Assembly: GCF_003351225.1 (NCBI RefSeq)
Contig: NZ_QQSY01000001.1
Location: forward strand, 934,124-998,123
Direction: 5' to 3'
DNA from: Dyella solisilvae
GTDB taxonomy: Bacteria > Pseudomonadota > Gammaproteobacteria > Xanthomonadales > Rhodanobacteraceae
DNA length: 64,000 nt
Made by a program: the position numbers and the translations under genes. Each line of letters begins with the position of its first letter. Positions within the stretch are counted from its first letter, which is position 1. Below the pieces are notes generated by a model, which saw only the letters and a list, made by a program, of their open reading frames with translations, was not told the origin of the DNA and did not search any database. This document shows, one piece after another, positions 27,596 through 34,859 of the stretch.

Positions 27596-28459
27596 GTGAG
27601 CGCCACCACCGCCGATACGCATGTCTTCGACGTGCGCGAGGACAATTTCGAAGCCGAGGTGCTGCAGGCCTCGCTGACCACGCCGATCCTGGTCGACTTC
27701 TGGGCGACCTGGTGCGGCCCCTGCAAGACGCTGGGCCCGATGCTGGAAAAGCTTGCCGGCGAGTTCAACGGCGCGTTCCGGCTGGCCAAGGTCGACGTGG
27801 ACAAGTCCCAGCAGCTGGCCGGCATGTTCGGTATTCGCAGCATCCCCACCGTAATGCTGGTAAAGGACGGCCAAATCGTCGACGGCTTCGCCGGCGCCTT
27901 GCCGGAAGGTCAGCTTCGCGAATTCCTCACCCGCCACGTGCAGCCGCTGGACGGCGCCGCGGCCGAGGTGGCCGAGGCCTCGCCGGAGTCTCCGGAGGAG
28001 GCCATCAACCGCATCCAGCAGGCGATGGCCGCCGAGCCGGAAAAGACGGAACTCAAGCTCGACCTGGCCTTGGCCCTGATGCGCGCGGGCCACGCCGACG
28101 CCGCCGAGGCGGAGCTGACTTCCCTGCCCGCCAACCTGGCTACCGATGCCAGGGCCGTGCGCCTGCGCAGCCAGCTTGACCTGGCGCGCGCGCTCAAGGG
28201 CGCCCCCACGCTGCCGGAGCTGCAGCAGCGCGTGCAGGCCGACGCCTCTGATTGGGCAGCCCGCGACCTGCTGGGCGTGCGCCTGTTGCTGGAAGACGAT
28301 GCGCAGGCGGGACTGGATCAGTTCCTCGCCATCCTCGAGAAAGCCCGCGACTGGAACGACGGCCAGGCCAAGAAGCGCCTGCTGGCCGCCTTCGCCACCC
28401 TCGACGATGCCGAGCTGGTGGGTCGCTACCGTCGCCGGATGGCGTCGTTGCTGTTTTGA
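27596..28459 (+). CDS. cnoX: Thioredoxin-TPR chaperedoxin CnoX (YbbN)
   Basis: A 287-residue protein: thioredoxin domain at about 10-115 with WCGPC (in DFWATWCGPCKTLGP), then TPR-like helices at about 135-280 (NRIQQAMAAEPEKTELKLDL and LDQFLAILEKARDW). The length matches E. coli CnoX (284). In E. coli the WCGPC motif is replaced by SxxC; here the intact CxxC suggests it still has oxidoreductase activity. It protects proteins from oxidative aggregation and hands them to GroEL or DnaK. The start is a GTG at 27596 with CGGAG 7 bases before. Confidence 0.9.
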   Translation: MSATTADTHVFDVREDNFEAEVLQASLTTPILVDFWATWCGPCKTLGPMLEKLAGEFNGAFRLAKVDVDKSQQLAGMFGIRSIPTVMLVKDGQIVDGFAGALPEGQLREFLTRHVQPLDGAAAEVAEASPESPEEAINRIQQAMAAEPEKTELKLDLALALMRAGHADAAEAELTSLPANLATDARAVRLRSQLDLARALKGAPTLPELQQRVQADASDWAARDLLGVRLLLEDDAQAGLDQFLAILEKARDWNDGQAKKRLLAAFATLDDAELVGRYRRRMASLLF

Positions 28460-28464
28460 GAGAC

Positions 28465-28494
28465 AAGGCGGGAGGTCGCAGCCTCCCGCCTTTC
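28465..28494 (+). terminator. Intrinsic terminator after cnoX
   Basis: AAGGCGGGAGG (28465-28475), loop TCGCAG, CCTCCCGCCTT (28482-28492), then a T. The stem is perfect, 11 bp. It also sits just past the stop of the convergent S9 peptidase gene (28516) and can serve both directions. Confidence 0.85.
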
Positions 28495-28515
28495 CTCGCG
28501 CTTGCTAGGCTTCGC

Positions 28516-30519
28516 TCAAGGCGCCCCGCCCGCCTGCTCGCCACTGCCGATGTAGCGATCCAGGAAGCCGGTCACCTGCTGGAACAGCTCGGCGGTGTTC
28601 TTCTCGTCGTAGAAGCCATGGGCTTCGTCAGGCTTGTAGAGCCACTCATGCGCGATGCCGCGCTGGTTGAGTGCGGCATGCAGGCTCTCGCCGTGAATCG
28701 GCGGCACGCGCTTGTCCTGGCCGCCGACGATCAGCATCACGCCGGCCTTGAGCTGGTCGAGCTGGTTGATCGGCGAGTGTGCCGCCAGCTCCGCCGGGTC
28801 GGCGCCCAGGCTCTGGCGTAGATAGGCCTTGCCCGACACGCGATCGGAGATGTCGCCATCGGTATACATCCTGGCCAGGTCGTAGACGCCCACGTAGCCG
28901 ATCGCGCAACGGTACAGGTCAGGCTCCTTGACCGCTCCCTCGAGCGCCGCATAGCCACCGTAACTGCCGCCGAAGATGCAGATGCGCCGCGGATCGGCGA
29001 TGCCCTGCGCGATCGCCCAGCGCGTGGCGTCGGTCACGTCGTCCTGCATCGCCCCGCCCCACTGGCGGTAGCCGGCGTGCGCAAAGGCGTCGCCGTAGCC
29101 TGCCGAACCGCGGAAGTTCACTTGCAGCACGGCGTAGCCGTGAGTGGCCATCATCTGCACATAGGGATCGTACTTCCAGTTGTCGCGGACAAAGAACGGC
29201 CCGCCGTGGACGTACACCACCATCGGCATGTGCTTGCCCTGCTCCTTGCCTGGAGGCGTGCTGAGGTACCCGTGCAAGAGCAATCCATCGCGCGCCTTGA
29301 ACTGGACCGGCTGCATGGCCGCCATCTGGTCGGGATTGATCCAGCCGGCACGCTTCAGTAGAGGCGTGGCCTTGCCGGTACTCATGTCCAGCAGATAGAA
29401 GCTGCCGGGATCCATGTCCGAGGAAGCCAGCATGACGGCCTTTTTGCCGTCATCCGTACTGGAGACGACACGCACGCTTTCGCCCGGCAGCGCGCGCGAC
29501 ATAAGGCCAATGGCCTTGATGGCATCCGCATCTGGCACGATGGCCTGGACGGTCGGGGTCCCCGGCATCGAATAGACGCCCACCACGTCCTGGCCATCCA
29601 GGCTGTGCACCAGGGCCTCGGGTTCGACATCGCCCGACCACACCGGCGCTTGCATGGCCTTGGTCGCCACGTCCCAGGTGCACAGTCCCGCCACTTTCCC
29701 CGGCGCGGCGCAACTCATGTAGACACGGCTGTCGTCGCGACCGAACGCCAACGGCGTGGAAACGCTGTGCTCCTCTGTGCCCTGGAATATCAGCTCCCAG
29801 GGCTGGCCATCGCCCGCTCGGTAATACACCTGCTGGAAGAAGTGGTTGTCCAGGCCAAAGGCAAAGCGCACCACGCCATGGTGATCGGCCACGAAGCTGG
29901 CATTGAGCAACGGGGCCGTAGCCACGCGATGCTTGGTGCCATCGCGCACGTCCATCACGTAAACCTCGGTGTAGGCACCGTCGGCGCCACCGCTCCATGG
30001 ATTGACGCCGATCAGCACATGGTTCTCATCGCCCTTGAGGGGATCGATCAACCAGGCACTGGCGCGCTCGGGCTCACGATGTTGTGTGCGGGTCGCACCA
30101 TAGCTGGCGCCGGCACGATAACCAAACAGCAGCTCGGGATCGCTGCCATCTGCATTCACCGCGAAGATTTCGCCGGTGGAAAACGGACGATCGAAACCGC
30201 TGACCTTGGCGCCTTCGGTATACAGCACGCGATGGTCGTTGACCCACCAGAAATCAACCACCTGGTTGCCTTCGCGCGGCTTGACCATGGTTCCCTTGGG
30301 CTTCGTGGGATCGATCAGTGCCTCGGTGTTGATCATGGCCAGCAGCGGCTTGCCGTCGACCACCGTGGTAGCGGCAAGGAAATGCCCGTCACCAGAGATC
30401 TTCACCTTGTCGTACTGCGTGTGACGCGCCAGATCGGTCAGCGAGACCTCGGCCGCTCCGGCCATCGACGCAAAAAGGCAAAGCACGCACGTGACCGCGC
30501 GTCGAAATGTTCTTTCCAT
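28516..30519 (-). CDS. S9 family peptidase (prolyl oligopeptidase-like), paralogue 1
   Basis: A 667-residue secreted serine peptidase. A signal peptide spans residues 1-23 (CVLCLFASMAGA). The N-terminal half is a beta-propeller-like domain. The C-terminal alpha/beta-hydrolase domain has the Ser nucleophile in FGGSYGGYAA, the Asp in GGQDKRVPP and the His in DEAHGFYDEKN. The family trims oligopeptides, often releasing dipeptides. The ATG at 30519 has AGGGGG 5 bases upstream. A near-identical gene lies immediately upstream in tandem, sharing the promoter architecture. Confidence 0.91.
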   Translation of the reverse strand: MERTFRRAVTCVLCLFASMAGAAEVSLTDLARHTQYDKVKISGDGHFLAATTVVDGKPLLAMINTEALIDPTKPKGTMVKPREGNQVVDFWWVNDHRVLYTEGAKVSGFDRPFSTGEIFAVNADGSDPELLFGYRAGASYGATRTQHREPERASAWLIDPLKGDENHVLIGVNPWSGGADGAYTEVYVMDVRDGTKHRVATAPLLNASFVADHHGVVRFAFGLDNHFFQQVYYRAGDGQPWELIFQGTEEHSVSTPLAFGRDDSRVYMSCAAPGKVAGLCTWDVATKAMQAPVWSGDVEPEALVHSLDGQDVVGVYSMPGTPTVQAIVPDADAIKAIGLMSRALPGESVRVVSSTDDGKKAVMLASSDMDPGSFYLLDMSTGKATPLLKRAGWINPDQMAAMQPVQFKARDGLLLHGYLSTPPGKEQGKHMPMVVYVHGGPFFVRDNWKYDPYVQMMATHGYAVLQVNFRGSAGYGDAFAHAGYRQWGGAMQDDVTDATRWAIAQGIADPRRICIFGGSYGGYAALEGAVKEPDLYRCAIGYVGVYDLARMYTDGDISDRVSGKAYLRQSLGADPAELAAHSPINQLDQLKAGVMLIVGGQDKRVPPIHGESLHAALNQRGIAHEWLYKPDEAHGFYDEKNTAELFQQVTGFLDRYIGSGEQAGGAP

Positions 30520-30569
30520 CAAAGCCCCCTGTAGCGTGCAGCCGCCCCTCGTGGCCGCACTGCAGGGCG

Positions 30570-30599
30570 AGTATAGGTGCGAATTCCTGCGCTGATGAA
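30570..30599 (-). promoter_or_regulatory. Putative promoter of S9 peptidase paralogue 1
   Basis: On the minus strand: TTCATC (30599-30594), 18-base spacer, TATACT (30575-30570). Sequence across the promoter is conserved with that of paralogue 2 (32853-32882), including GCGCA in the spacer and CCTATACT. Conservation between duplicates in otherwise divergent non-coding DNA supports function. Confidence 0.6.
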
Positions 30600-30762
30600 A
30601 GTACTTGATGGAACCGCGGGAACCCCTGTCACACGAAACCGCACGACCGGCCGCGAGCGGAAGGGCTGCAGAAAGCATCTGGTGGACACCCATATTAGGC
30701 ATGGACCATGCCGGCCCGGCAGGCCGCTGTCGCCGCCGAATGGCGAGACTACTGTTCTGAAC

Positions 30763-30803
30763 CGTCGGTCCGGCATCACCGCAAGCGTGATGCCGGACCG
30801 ACG
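30763..30803 (-). terminator. Long perfect hairpin downstream of S9 peptidase paralogue 2
   Basis: A 17-base arm at 30763-30779 starts CGTCGGTCCGGC and pairs without mismatch with 30787-30803; the loop is CGCAAGC. It lies 4 bp after the stop at 30808. No T-run follows, so it may instead be an mRNA-stabilising hairpin or a repeat relative. Confidence 0.6.
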
Positions 30804-30807
30804 CAAT

Positions 30808-32802
30808 TTACGGCGATCCCGCCGCCATTGAGCTGCTGGTTCCGATATTGCGATCGAGGAACCCGACGACACGTTCATACAACTCCGCCGTATTCTTCTC
30901 GTCGTAGAAGCCGTGACCCTCGTTGGACTTGTACAGCCACTCGTGCGGCACACCGCGTCGATTGAGCGCCATGTGCAGGCTCATGCCCTGCGCCGGGGGC
31001 ACACGCGTGTCCTGGCCGCCCACGACCAGCATGACGTTTGCCTTGAGCTTGTCGAGTTGATTGACCGGCGAGTGTTCCGCCAGCACGTTCGAGTCGGTAC
31101 CCAGCGTGGTCTGCAGGAACGCCTTGCCGGCCAAACGACCTGGAACGTCGCCATCGGTATAGAGCATGGGCAGGTCGTACACGCCAACGTAGCCGATTGC
31201 ACAGCGATACAGGTCCGGCTCCTTGACCGCGCCCTCCAGCGCCGCGTAGCCACCGTAGCTGCCACCGAAGATGCACACGTGGCCCGCCGACGTGTACCCC
31301 TGCTCGATCGCCCAGCGCGTGGCGTCCGTCACGTCATCCTGCATCGCTCCGCCCCACTGGCGATAACCCGAAGCCTCGAATTCTTCGCCGTAACCACCGG
31401 AGCCCCGGAAGTTCACCTGCAGCACCGCATAGCCACGCGTGGCCAGCAGCTGGACATAAGAGTCGTATTCCCAGTGGTCGCGCACGCCGAACGGACCGCC
31501 ATGCACGTACACCACCATCGGTAGATGCTTGGCCTGCTCGCGACCCGGCGGCATGCTGAGATAGCCGTGAATCTCTGCCCCGTCGCGTGCCTTGAACTTG
31601 ACGGGCTCCATGGCGGCCATGTTGGCAGGCCGGATCCAGTCAGCGCGCTGGAGCAGCGCAGCAGCCTTGCCCGTCTCCACGTCCAGCAGATAGTAGGTAC
31701 CCGGGTCCATGTCGGAGGAGGCCAGAGCCACGGCCTTCTTGCCGTCTGCGGTGCTCGACACGATGCGCACGCTTTCGCCCGGCAACGCCTTGGAGAGCAG
31801 GATGATCGCCCTCATGGCGTCAGCACCTGGCGTGATCGCCTCTGCCGTCGGTCGGCCCGGCATGGAATACACGCCCACCACGTCCTCGCGATCCAGGCTG
31901 TAGATCAGCCCGCCAGCAGTGACCTCGTCGCTGCTCCAGACCGGAGCCTGCAGGGTCTGGCTGGAGACCTGCCAGGGGCAGAGGGCGCCAACCTTACCCG
32001 CGGCGGCGCAGTTCATGTAGACCACGCTTTCATCGCGATTGAACGCGCGCGGATAGGGCACGCCCTTGTCCAGCGTTCCCTGGAACAGCAAGCGCCACGG
32101 CTTGCCATCACCCTCCCGGTAGAACACCTGCGGGTAGTCGTGGCTGTCCACGCCCATCGCAAATCGAACCGTGCCGTGGTGGTCGGCAAGAAAGCGGGCG
32201 TTGCGGACCGGCGCGGTCGTCTGCTGGTACTTGTTGCCGTTGCGCACGTCCATCGTGAAGACTTGGGTGAAGGAACCCTCAGCGCCGCCTTCCCACGGAT
32301 TCACGCCGATCAGCACGTGATTTTCGTCGCCCTTGATGGTGTCGATCAATTCGCCGGTGCCGCGCTCGGACTCACGATGCTGTATGTGCGTCGCCGAACG
32401 CTCGCCACTGCCCGCCCGATAACCGAACAGCAGATCGGCGCCGGTGCCATCGGCGTTGACGCCGAATATTTCGCCGGTCAGGAATGGCCGGTCGAAACCG
32501 GACACCTTCGTGCCCTCGATGTAGACCAGGCGATGGTCGTTGACCCACCAGAAATCGGCGACCTGGTTGCCTTCGCGCGGCGTCACCATGGCGCCCTTCT
32601 GCGTCTTGAGGTCGATCAGCGCCAACAGTGGCTTGCCATTGATGACCGTCCTGGCCGCAAGGTGCTGGCCGTCGTCGGAAATCTTGACCTCGTCGTACTG
32701 CACGTGGCGCGCCAGATCGGCGATCGACACCGTGCCGGACCAGGCCACGCTCGCAAACAGACATAGCGCGCAGCCGGTTGCGCGCCTCAAAAGGTTCTTC
32801 AT
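30808..32802 (-). CDS. S9 family peptidase (prolyl oligopeptidase-like), paralogue 2
   Basis: A 664-residue secreted serine peptidase, closely similar end to end to the one at 28516-30519. It has a signal peptide (residues 1-22, CALCLFASVAWSG) and the same catalytic positions: FGGSYGGYAA, GGQDTRVPPA, NEGHGFYDEKN. The divergence is concentrated in the N-terminal propeller-like half. The start ATG is preceded by GGGGAGAG. The tandem arrangement indicates a local duplication; both copies look intact. Confidence 0.91.
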   Translation of the reverse strand: MKNLLRRATGCALCLFASVAWSGTVSIADLARHVQYDEVKISDDGQHLAARTVINGKPLLALIDLKTQKGAMVTPREGNQVADFWWVNDHRLVYIEGTKVSGFDRPFLTGEIFGVNADGTGADLLFGYRAGSGERSATHIQHRESERGTGELIDTIKGDENHVLIGVNPWEGGAEGSFTQVFTMDVRNGNKYQQTTAPVRNARFLADHHGTVRFAMGVDSHDYPQVFYREGDGKPWRLLFQGTLDKGVPYPRAFNRDESVVYMNCAAAGKVGALCPWQVSSQTLQAPVWSSDEVTAGGLIYSLDREDVVGVYSMPGRPTAEAITPGADAMRAIILLSKALPGESVRIVSSTADGKKAVALASSDMDPGTYYLLDVETGKAAALLQRADWIRPANMAAMEPVKFKARDGAEIHGYLSMPPGREQAKHLPMVVYVHGGPFGVRDHWEYDSYVQLLATRGYAVLQVNFRGSGGYGEEFEASGYRQWGGAMQDDVTDATRWAIEQGYTSAGHVCIFGGSYGGYAALEGAVKEPDLYRCAIGYVGVYDLPMLYTDGDVPGRLAGKAFLQTTLGTDSNVLAEHSPVNQLDKLKANVMLVVGGQDTRVPPAQGMSLHMALNRRGVPHEWLYKSNEGHGFYDEKNTAELYERVVGFLDRNIGTSSSMAAGSP

Positions 32803-32852
32803 GCCCTCTCCCCTGTAGCGCGGCACGACCCTCGCGTTGCCGTCGCGCGCAA

Positions 32853-32882
32853 AGTATAGGCATAGATTCTTGCGCCCATGAA
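32853..32882 (-). promoter_or_regulatory. Putative promoter of S9 peptidase paralogue 2
   Basis: On the minus strand: TTCATG (32882-32877), 18-base spacer, TATACT (32858-32853). Matches the promoter of paralogue 1 in boxes, spacing and spacer bases GCGCA/GAAT. Confidence 0.6.
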
Positions 32883-33135
32883 CACGCGCGCCCGGGTACA
32901 GATGTCCGGAAGGCCAGCCATCCATATGCAAGGCTAGACTCCGCCTGTTTCTGCTAACCCGCCCCGGTCGCTCATTGCGCGAGCACCTCGGCTTCCCGTC
33001 GTTTGATGACCTTCTGGCCGCTGTCGCCGCCAGACTTCGTACCTGCGCCACAGTCGCTGGATGGCGCTGTCGGCCCTCCCAGGGCTTCGCTAAACGGTGA
33101 CGGCATGAGGTCCCACCCAGACCCATGAGCCTGCC
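32883..33135. other. Non-coding gap between S9 paralogue 2 and prpF
   Basis: Beyond the promoter at 32853-32882 and the hairpin at 33136-33177 I see no gene or repeat here. Open frames on either strand are short or Arg-rich. Confidence 0.45.
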
Positions 33136-33177
33136 GCCCACGGGTGAGCGGCCCCACGCGCCCGTTCGCCCGTGGGC
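33136..33177 (-). terminator. Hairpin downstream of prpF
   Basis: GCCCACGGGTGAGCG (33136-33150) pairs with CGTTCGCCCGTGGGC (33163-33177) with two G-U pairs, loop of 12. It starts 10 bp after the prpF stop. There is no T-run. Confidence 0.45.
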
Positions 33178-33186
33178 CGACTTATT

Positions 33187-34377
33187 TCAGAACGAGCCGC
33201 CCGGAACGCGCACCCAGCCTTCCATCAGGACGCGGGCGCTGCGGCTCATGATGGCCTTGGTGACGGACCAGGCGCCGTCGACCAGTTGCGCCTCGGCGCC
33301 GACGCGAAGCGTGCCCGACGGGTGGCCGAAGCGCACGGCCTGGCGTTCGCCGCCACCGGCCGCGAGATTCACCAGCGTGCCCGGGATCGCAGCCGCAGTG
33401 CCGATGGCCACTGCCGCAGTGCCCATCATGGCGTGGTGCAGCTTGCCCATCGACATTGCGCGCACGAGCAGGTCGACATCGCCCGCCGCGACCGGCTTGC
33501 CGCTGGACGCAACATAGTCGGCCGGCTTGGCGACAAAAGCGACCTTGGGCGTGTGCTGGCGCGTGGCGATCTCGTCGAGCGACTTGATCAGGCCCATGCG
33601 CAAGGCGCCGTGCGCACGAATCGTCTCGAACATCGCCAGCGCCTTGGCGTCGCCATTGATCGCCTCCTGCAGCTCCGTGCCGGTGTAGCCGATCGCCGAG
33701 GCCTCGACGAAGATGGTCGGGATGCCGGCATTGATCATGGTCGCCTTGAGCGTGCCGACGCCCGGTACCTCCAGGTCATCGACGAGATGCCCGGTCGGGA
33801 ACATCGCGCCGCCGGCGCCCTCCTCTTCCGCCGCCGGATCCAGGAACTCCAGCTGCACTTCGGCTGCCGGGAAGGTCACGCCATCCAGCTCGAAATCGCC
33901 GGTCTCCTGCACTTCGCCGTTGGTCATCGGCACATGCGCAATGATGGTCTTGCCGATGTTGGCCTGCCAGATGCGCACGGTGGCCATGCCGTCGTGCGGC
34001 ACGCGCGCCGGATCGACCAGGCCGCCGGCAATGGCGAACGGGCCGACCGCCGCCGAGAGGTTGCCGCAGTTGCCGCTCCAGTCGACGAAGGCCTTGTCGA
34101 TCGCCACCTGTCCGAACAGGTAGTCCACGTCATGGTCCGGACGGCTGCTCTTGGACACGATCACCGTCTTGCTGGTGCTCGAAGTCGCGCCACCCATGCC
34201 GTCGATCTGCTTGCCATACGGATCGGGACTGCCGATCACACGCTGCAGCAGCGCATCGCGCGCGGCGCCGGGCGCCTGCGCGGACTCGGGTAGATCCTGC
34301 AGGCGGAAGAACACGCCCTTGCTGGTGCCGCCGCGGAGGTAGGTGGCGGGGATGCGGATCTGGGGTTTAGCGCTCAT
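33187..34377 (-). CDS. prpF: PrpF: 2-methylaconitate cis-trans isomerase
   Basis: A 396-residue protein matching PrpF length (about 395). It belongs to the diaminopimelate-epimerase-like fold; family segments are PATYLRGGTSKGVFF near the start and DWSGNCGNLSAAVGPFA, containing a conserved Cys. It converts trans-2-methylaconitate to the cis isomer for AcnD in the methylcitrate route of propionate use. Its start overlaps the DUF559 gene by 11 bp. acnD is upstream of that inserted gene, on the same strand. prpB and prpC are absent from this window. Confidence 0.92.
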   Translation of the reverse strand: MSAKPQIRIPATYLRGGTSKGVFFRLQDLPESAQAPGAARDALLQRVIGSPDPYGKQIDGMGGATSSTSKTVIVSKSSRPDHDVDYLFGQVAIDKAFVDWSGNCGNLSAAVGPFAIAGGLVDPARVPHDGMATVRIWQANIGKTIIAHVPMTNGEVQETGDFELDGVTFPAAEVQLEFLDPAAEEEGAGGAMFPTGHLVDDLEVPGVGTLKATMINAGIPTIFVEASAIGYTGTELQEAINGDAKALAMFETIRAHGALRMGLIKSLDEIATRQHTPKVAFVAKPADYVASSGKPVAAGDVDLLVRAMSMGKLHHAMMGTAAVAIGTAAAIPGTLVNLAAGGGERQAVRFGHPSGTLRVGAEAQLVDGAWSVTKAIMSRSARVLMEGWVRVPGGSF

Positions 34378-34780
34378 GGGAATCCCGTATCGATGAAGTT
34401 TCGCTATCTCCCCTCTCCCCGTGTGGAAGAGGGGTCGGGGGAGAGGGGGCGCCTTTGGCGAGTTCTCTCAGGACTGCCTCAAGCACCGCATCAGTGTTCT
34501 GCAAGATTTCATTGTTCCAGAAACGAAGCACCGTGATTCCCTGACTTCGCAACCAGGCATCGCGCACCGCATCGTTACCGCTAGCGTTGTGCTGACCACC
34601 ATCGGCCTCGATGATCAAACGCGCACCGAAGTGGACGAAATCGACGATATACGGACCAATGGGCTGCTGCCGGCGAAACTTCTGGTCGTATAGGCGATGT
34701 GCGCGGAGGCGGAGCCATAGCAGGCGCTCTGCTTCCGTCATGTCTTTGCGTAAAGCTTTGGCGAAATGGCGCTGATCCAT
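34367..34780 (-). CDS. DUF559 domain protein (putative endonuclease fold)
   Basis: A 137-residue protein. The N-terminus MTEAERLLWLRLRAHRLYDQKFRRQQPIGPY and then the VDFVHFGARLIIEADGGQH block is the DUF559 signature, related to very-short-patch-repair-like restriction endonuclease folds (E-x-D-G-x-Q-H). Its C-terminal tail (SPPTPLPHGERG) is encoded by a CCCCTCTCCCC repeat at 34410-34448. A second copy of that repeat (34783-34845) flanks the 5' end. It separates acnD from prpF and overlaps the prpF start. Function is unknown; arrival as a small mobile unit is inferred. Confidence 0.82.
   Translation of the reverse strand: MDQRHFAKALRKDMTEAERLLWLRLRAHRLYDQKFRRQQPIGPYIVDFVHFGARLIIEADGGQHNASGNDAVRDAWLRSQGITVLRFWNNEILQNTDAVLEAVLRELAKGAPSPPTPLPHGERGDSETSSIRDSHER
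34410..34448. repeat. Palindromic CCCCTCTCCCC repeat, 3' side of the DUF559 gene
   Basis: CCCCTCTCCCC (34410-34420) pairs with GGGGAGAGGGG (34438-34448). The same pair of arms recurs at 34783-34845. The repeat codes the last part of the DUF559 protein. Confidence 0.75.
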
Positions 34781-34782
34781 GC

Positions 34783-34845
34783 CCCCTCTCCCCAACCCCT
34801 CTCTCCCACGGGGACTAGCTTCGCGTCGCCGCGAGGGGAGAGGGG
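34783..34845. repeat. Palindromic CCCCTCTCCCC repeat, 5' side of the DUF559 gene
   Basis: CCCCTCTCCCC (34783-34793) pairs with GGGGAGAGGGG (34835-34845). It fills the gap between the acnD stop (34860) and the DUF559 start (34780), with an inner ACCCCTCTCTCCC stretch. Confidence 0.75.
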
Positions 34846-34859
34846 CTCAAAGCAGGCGA

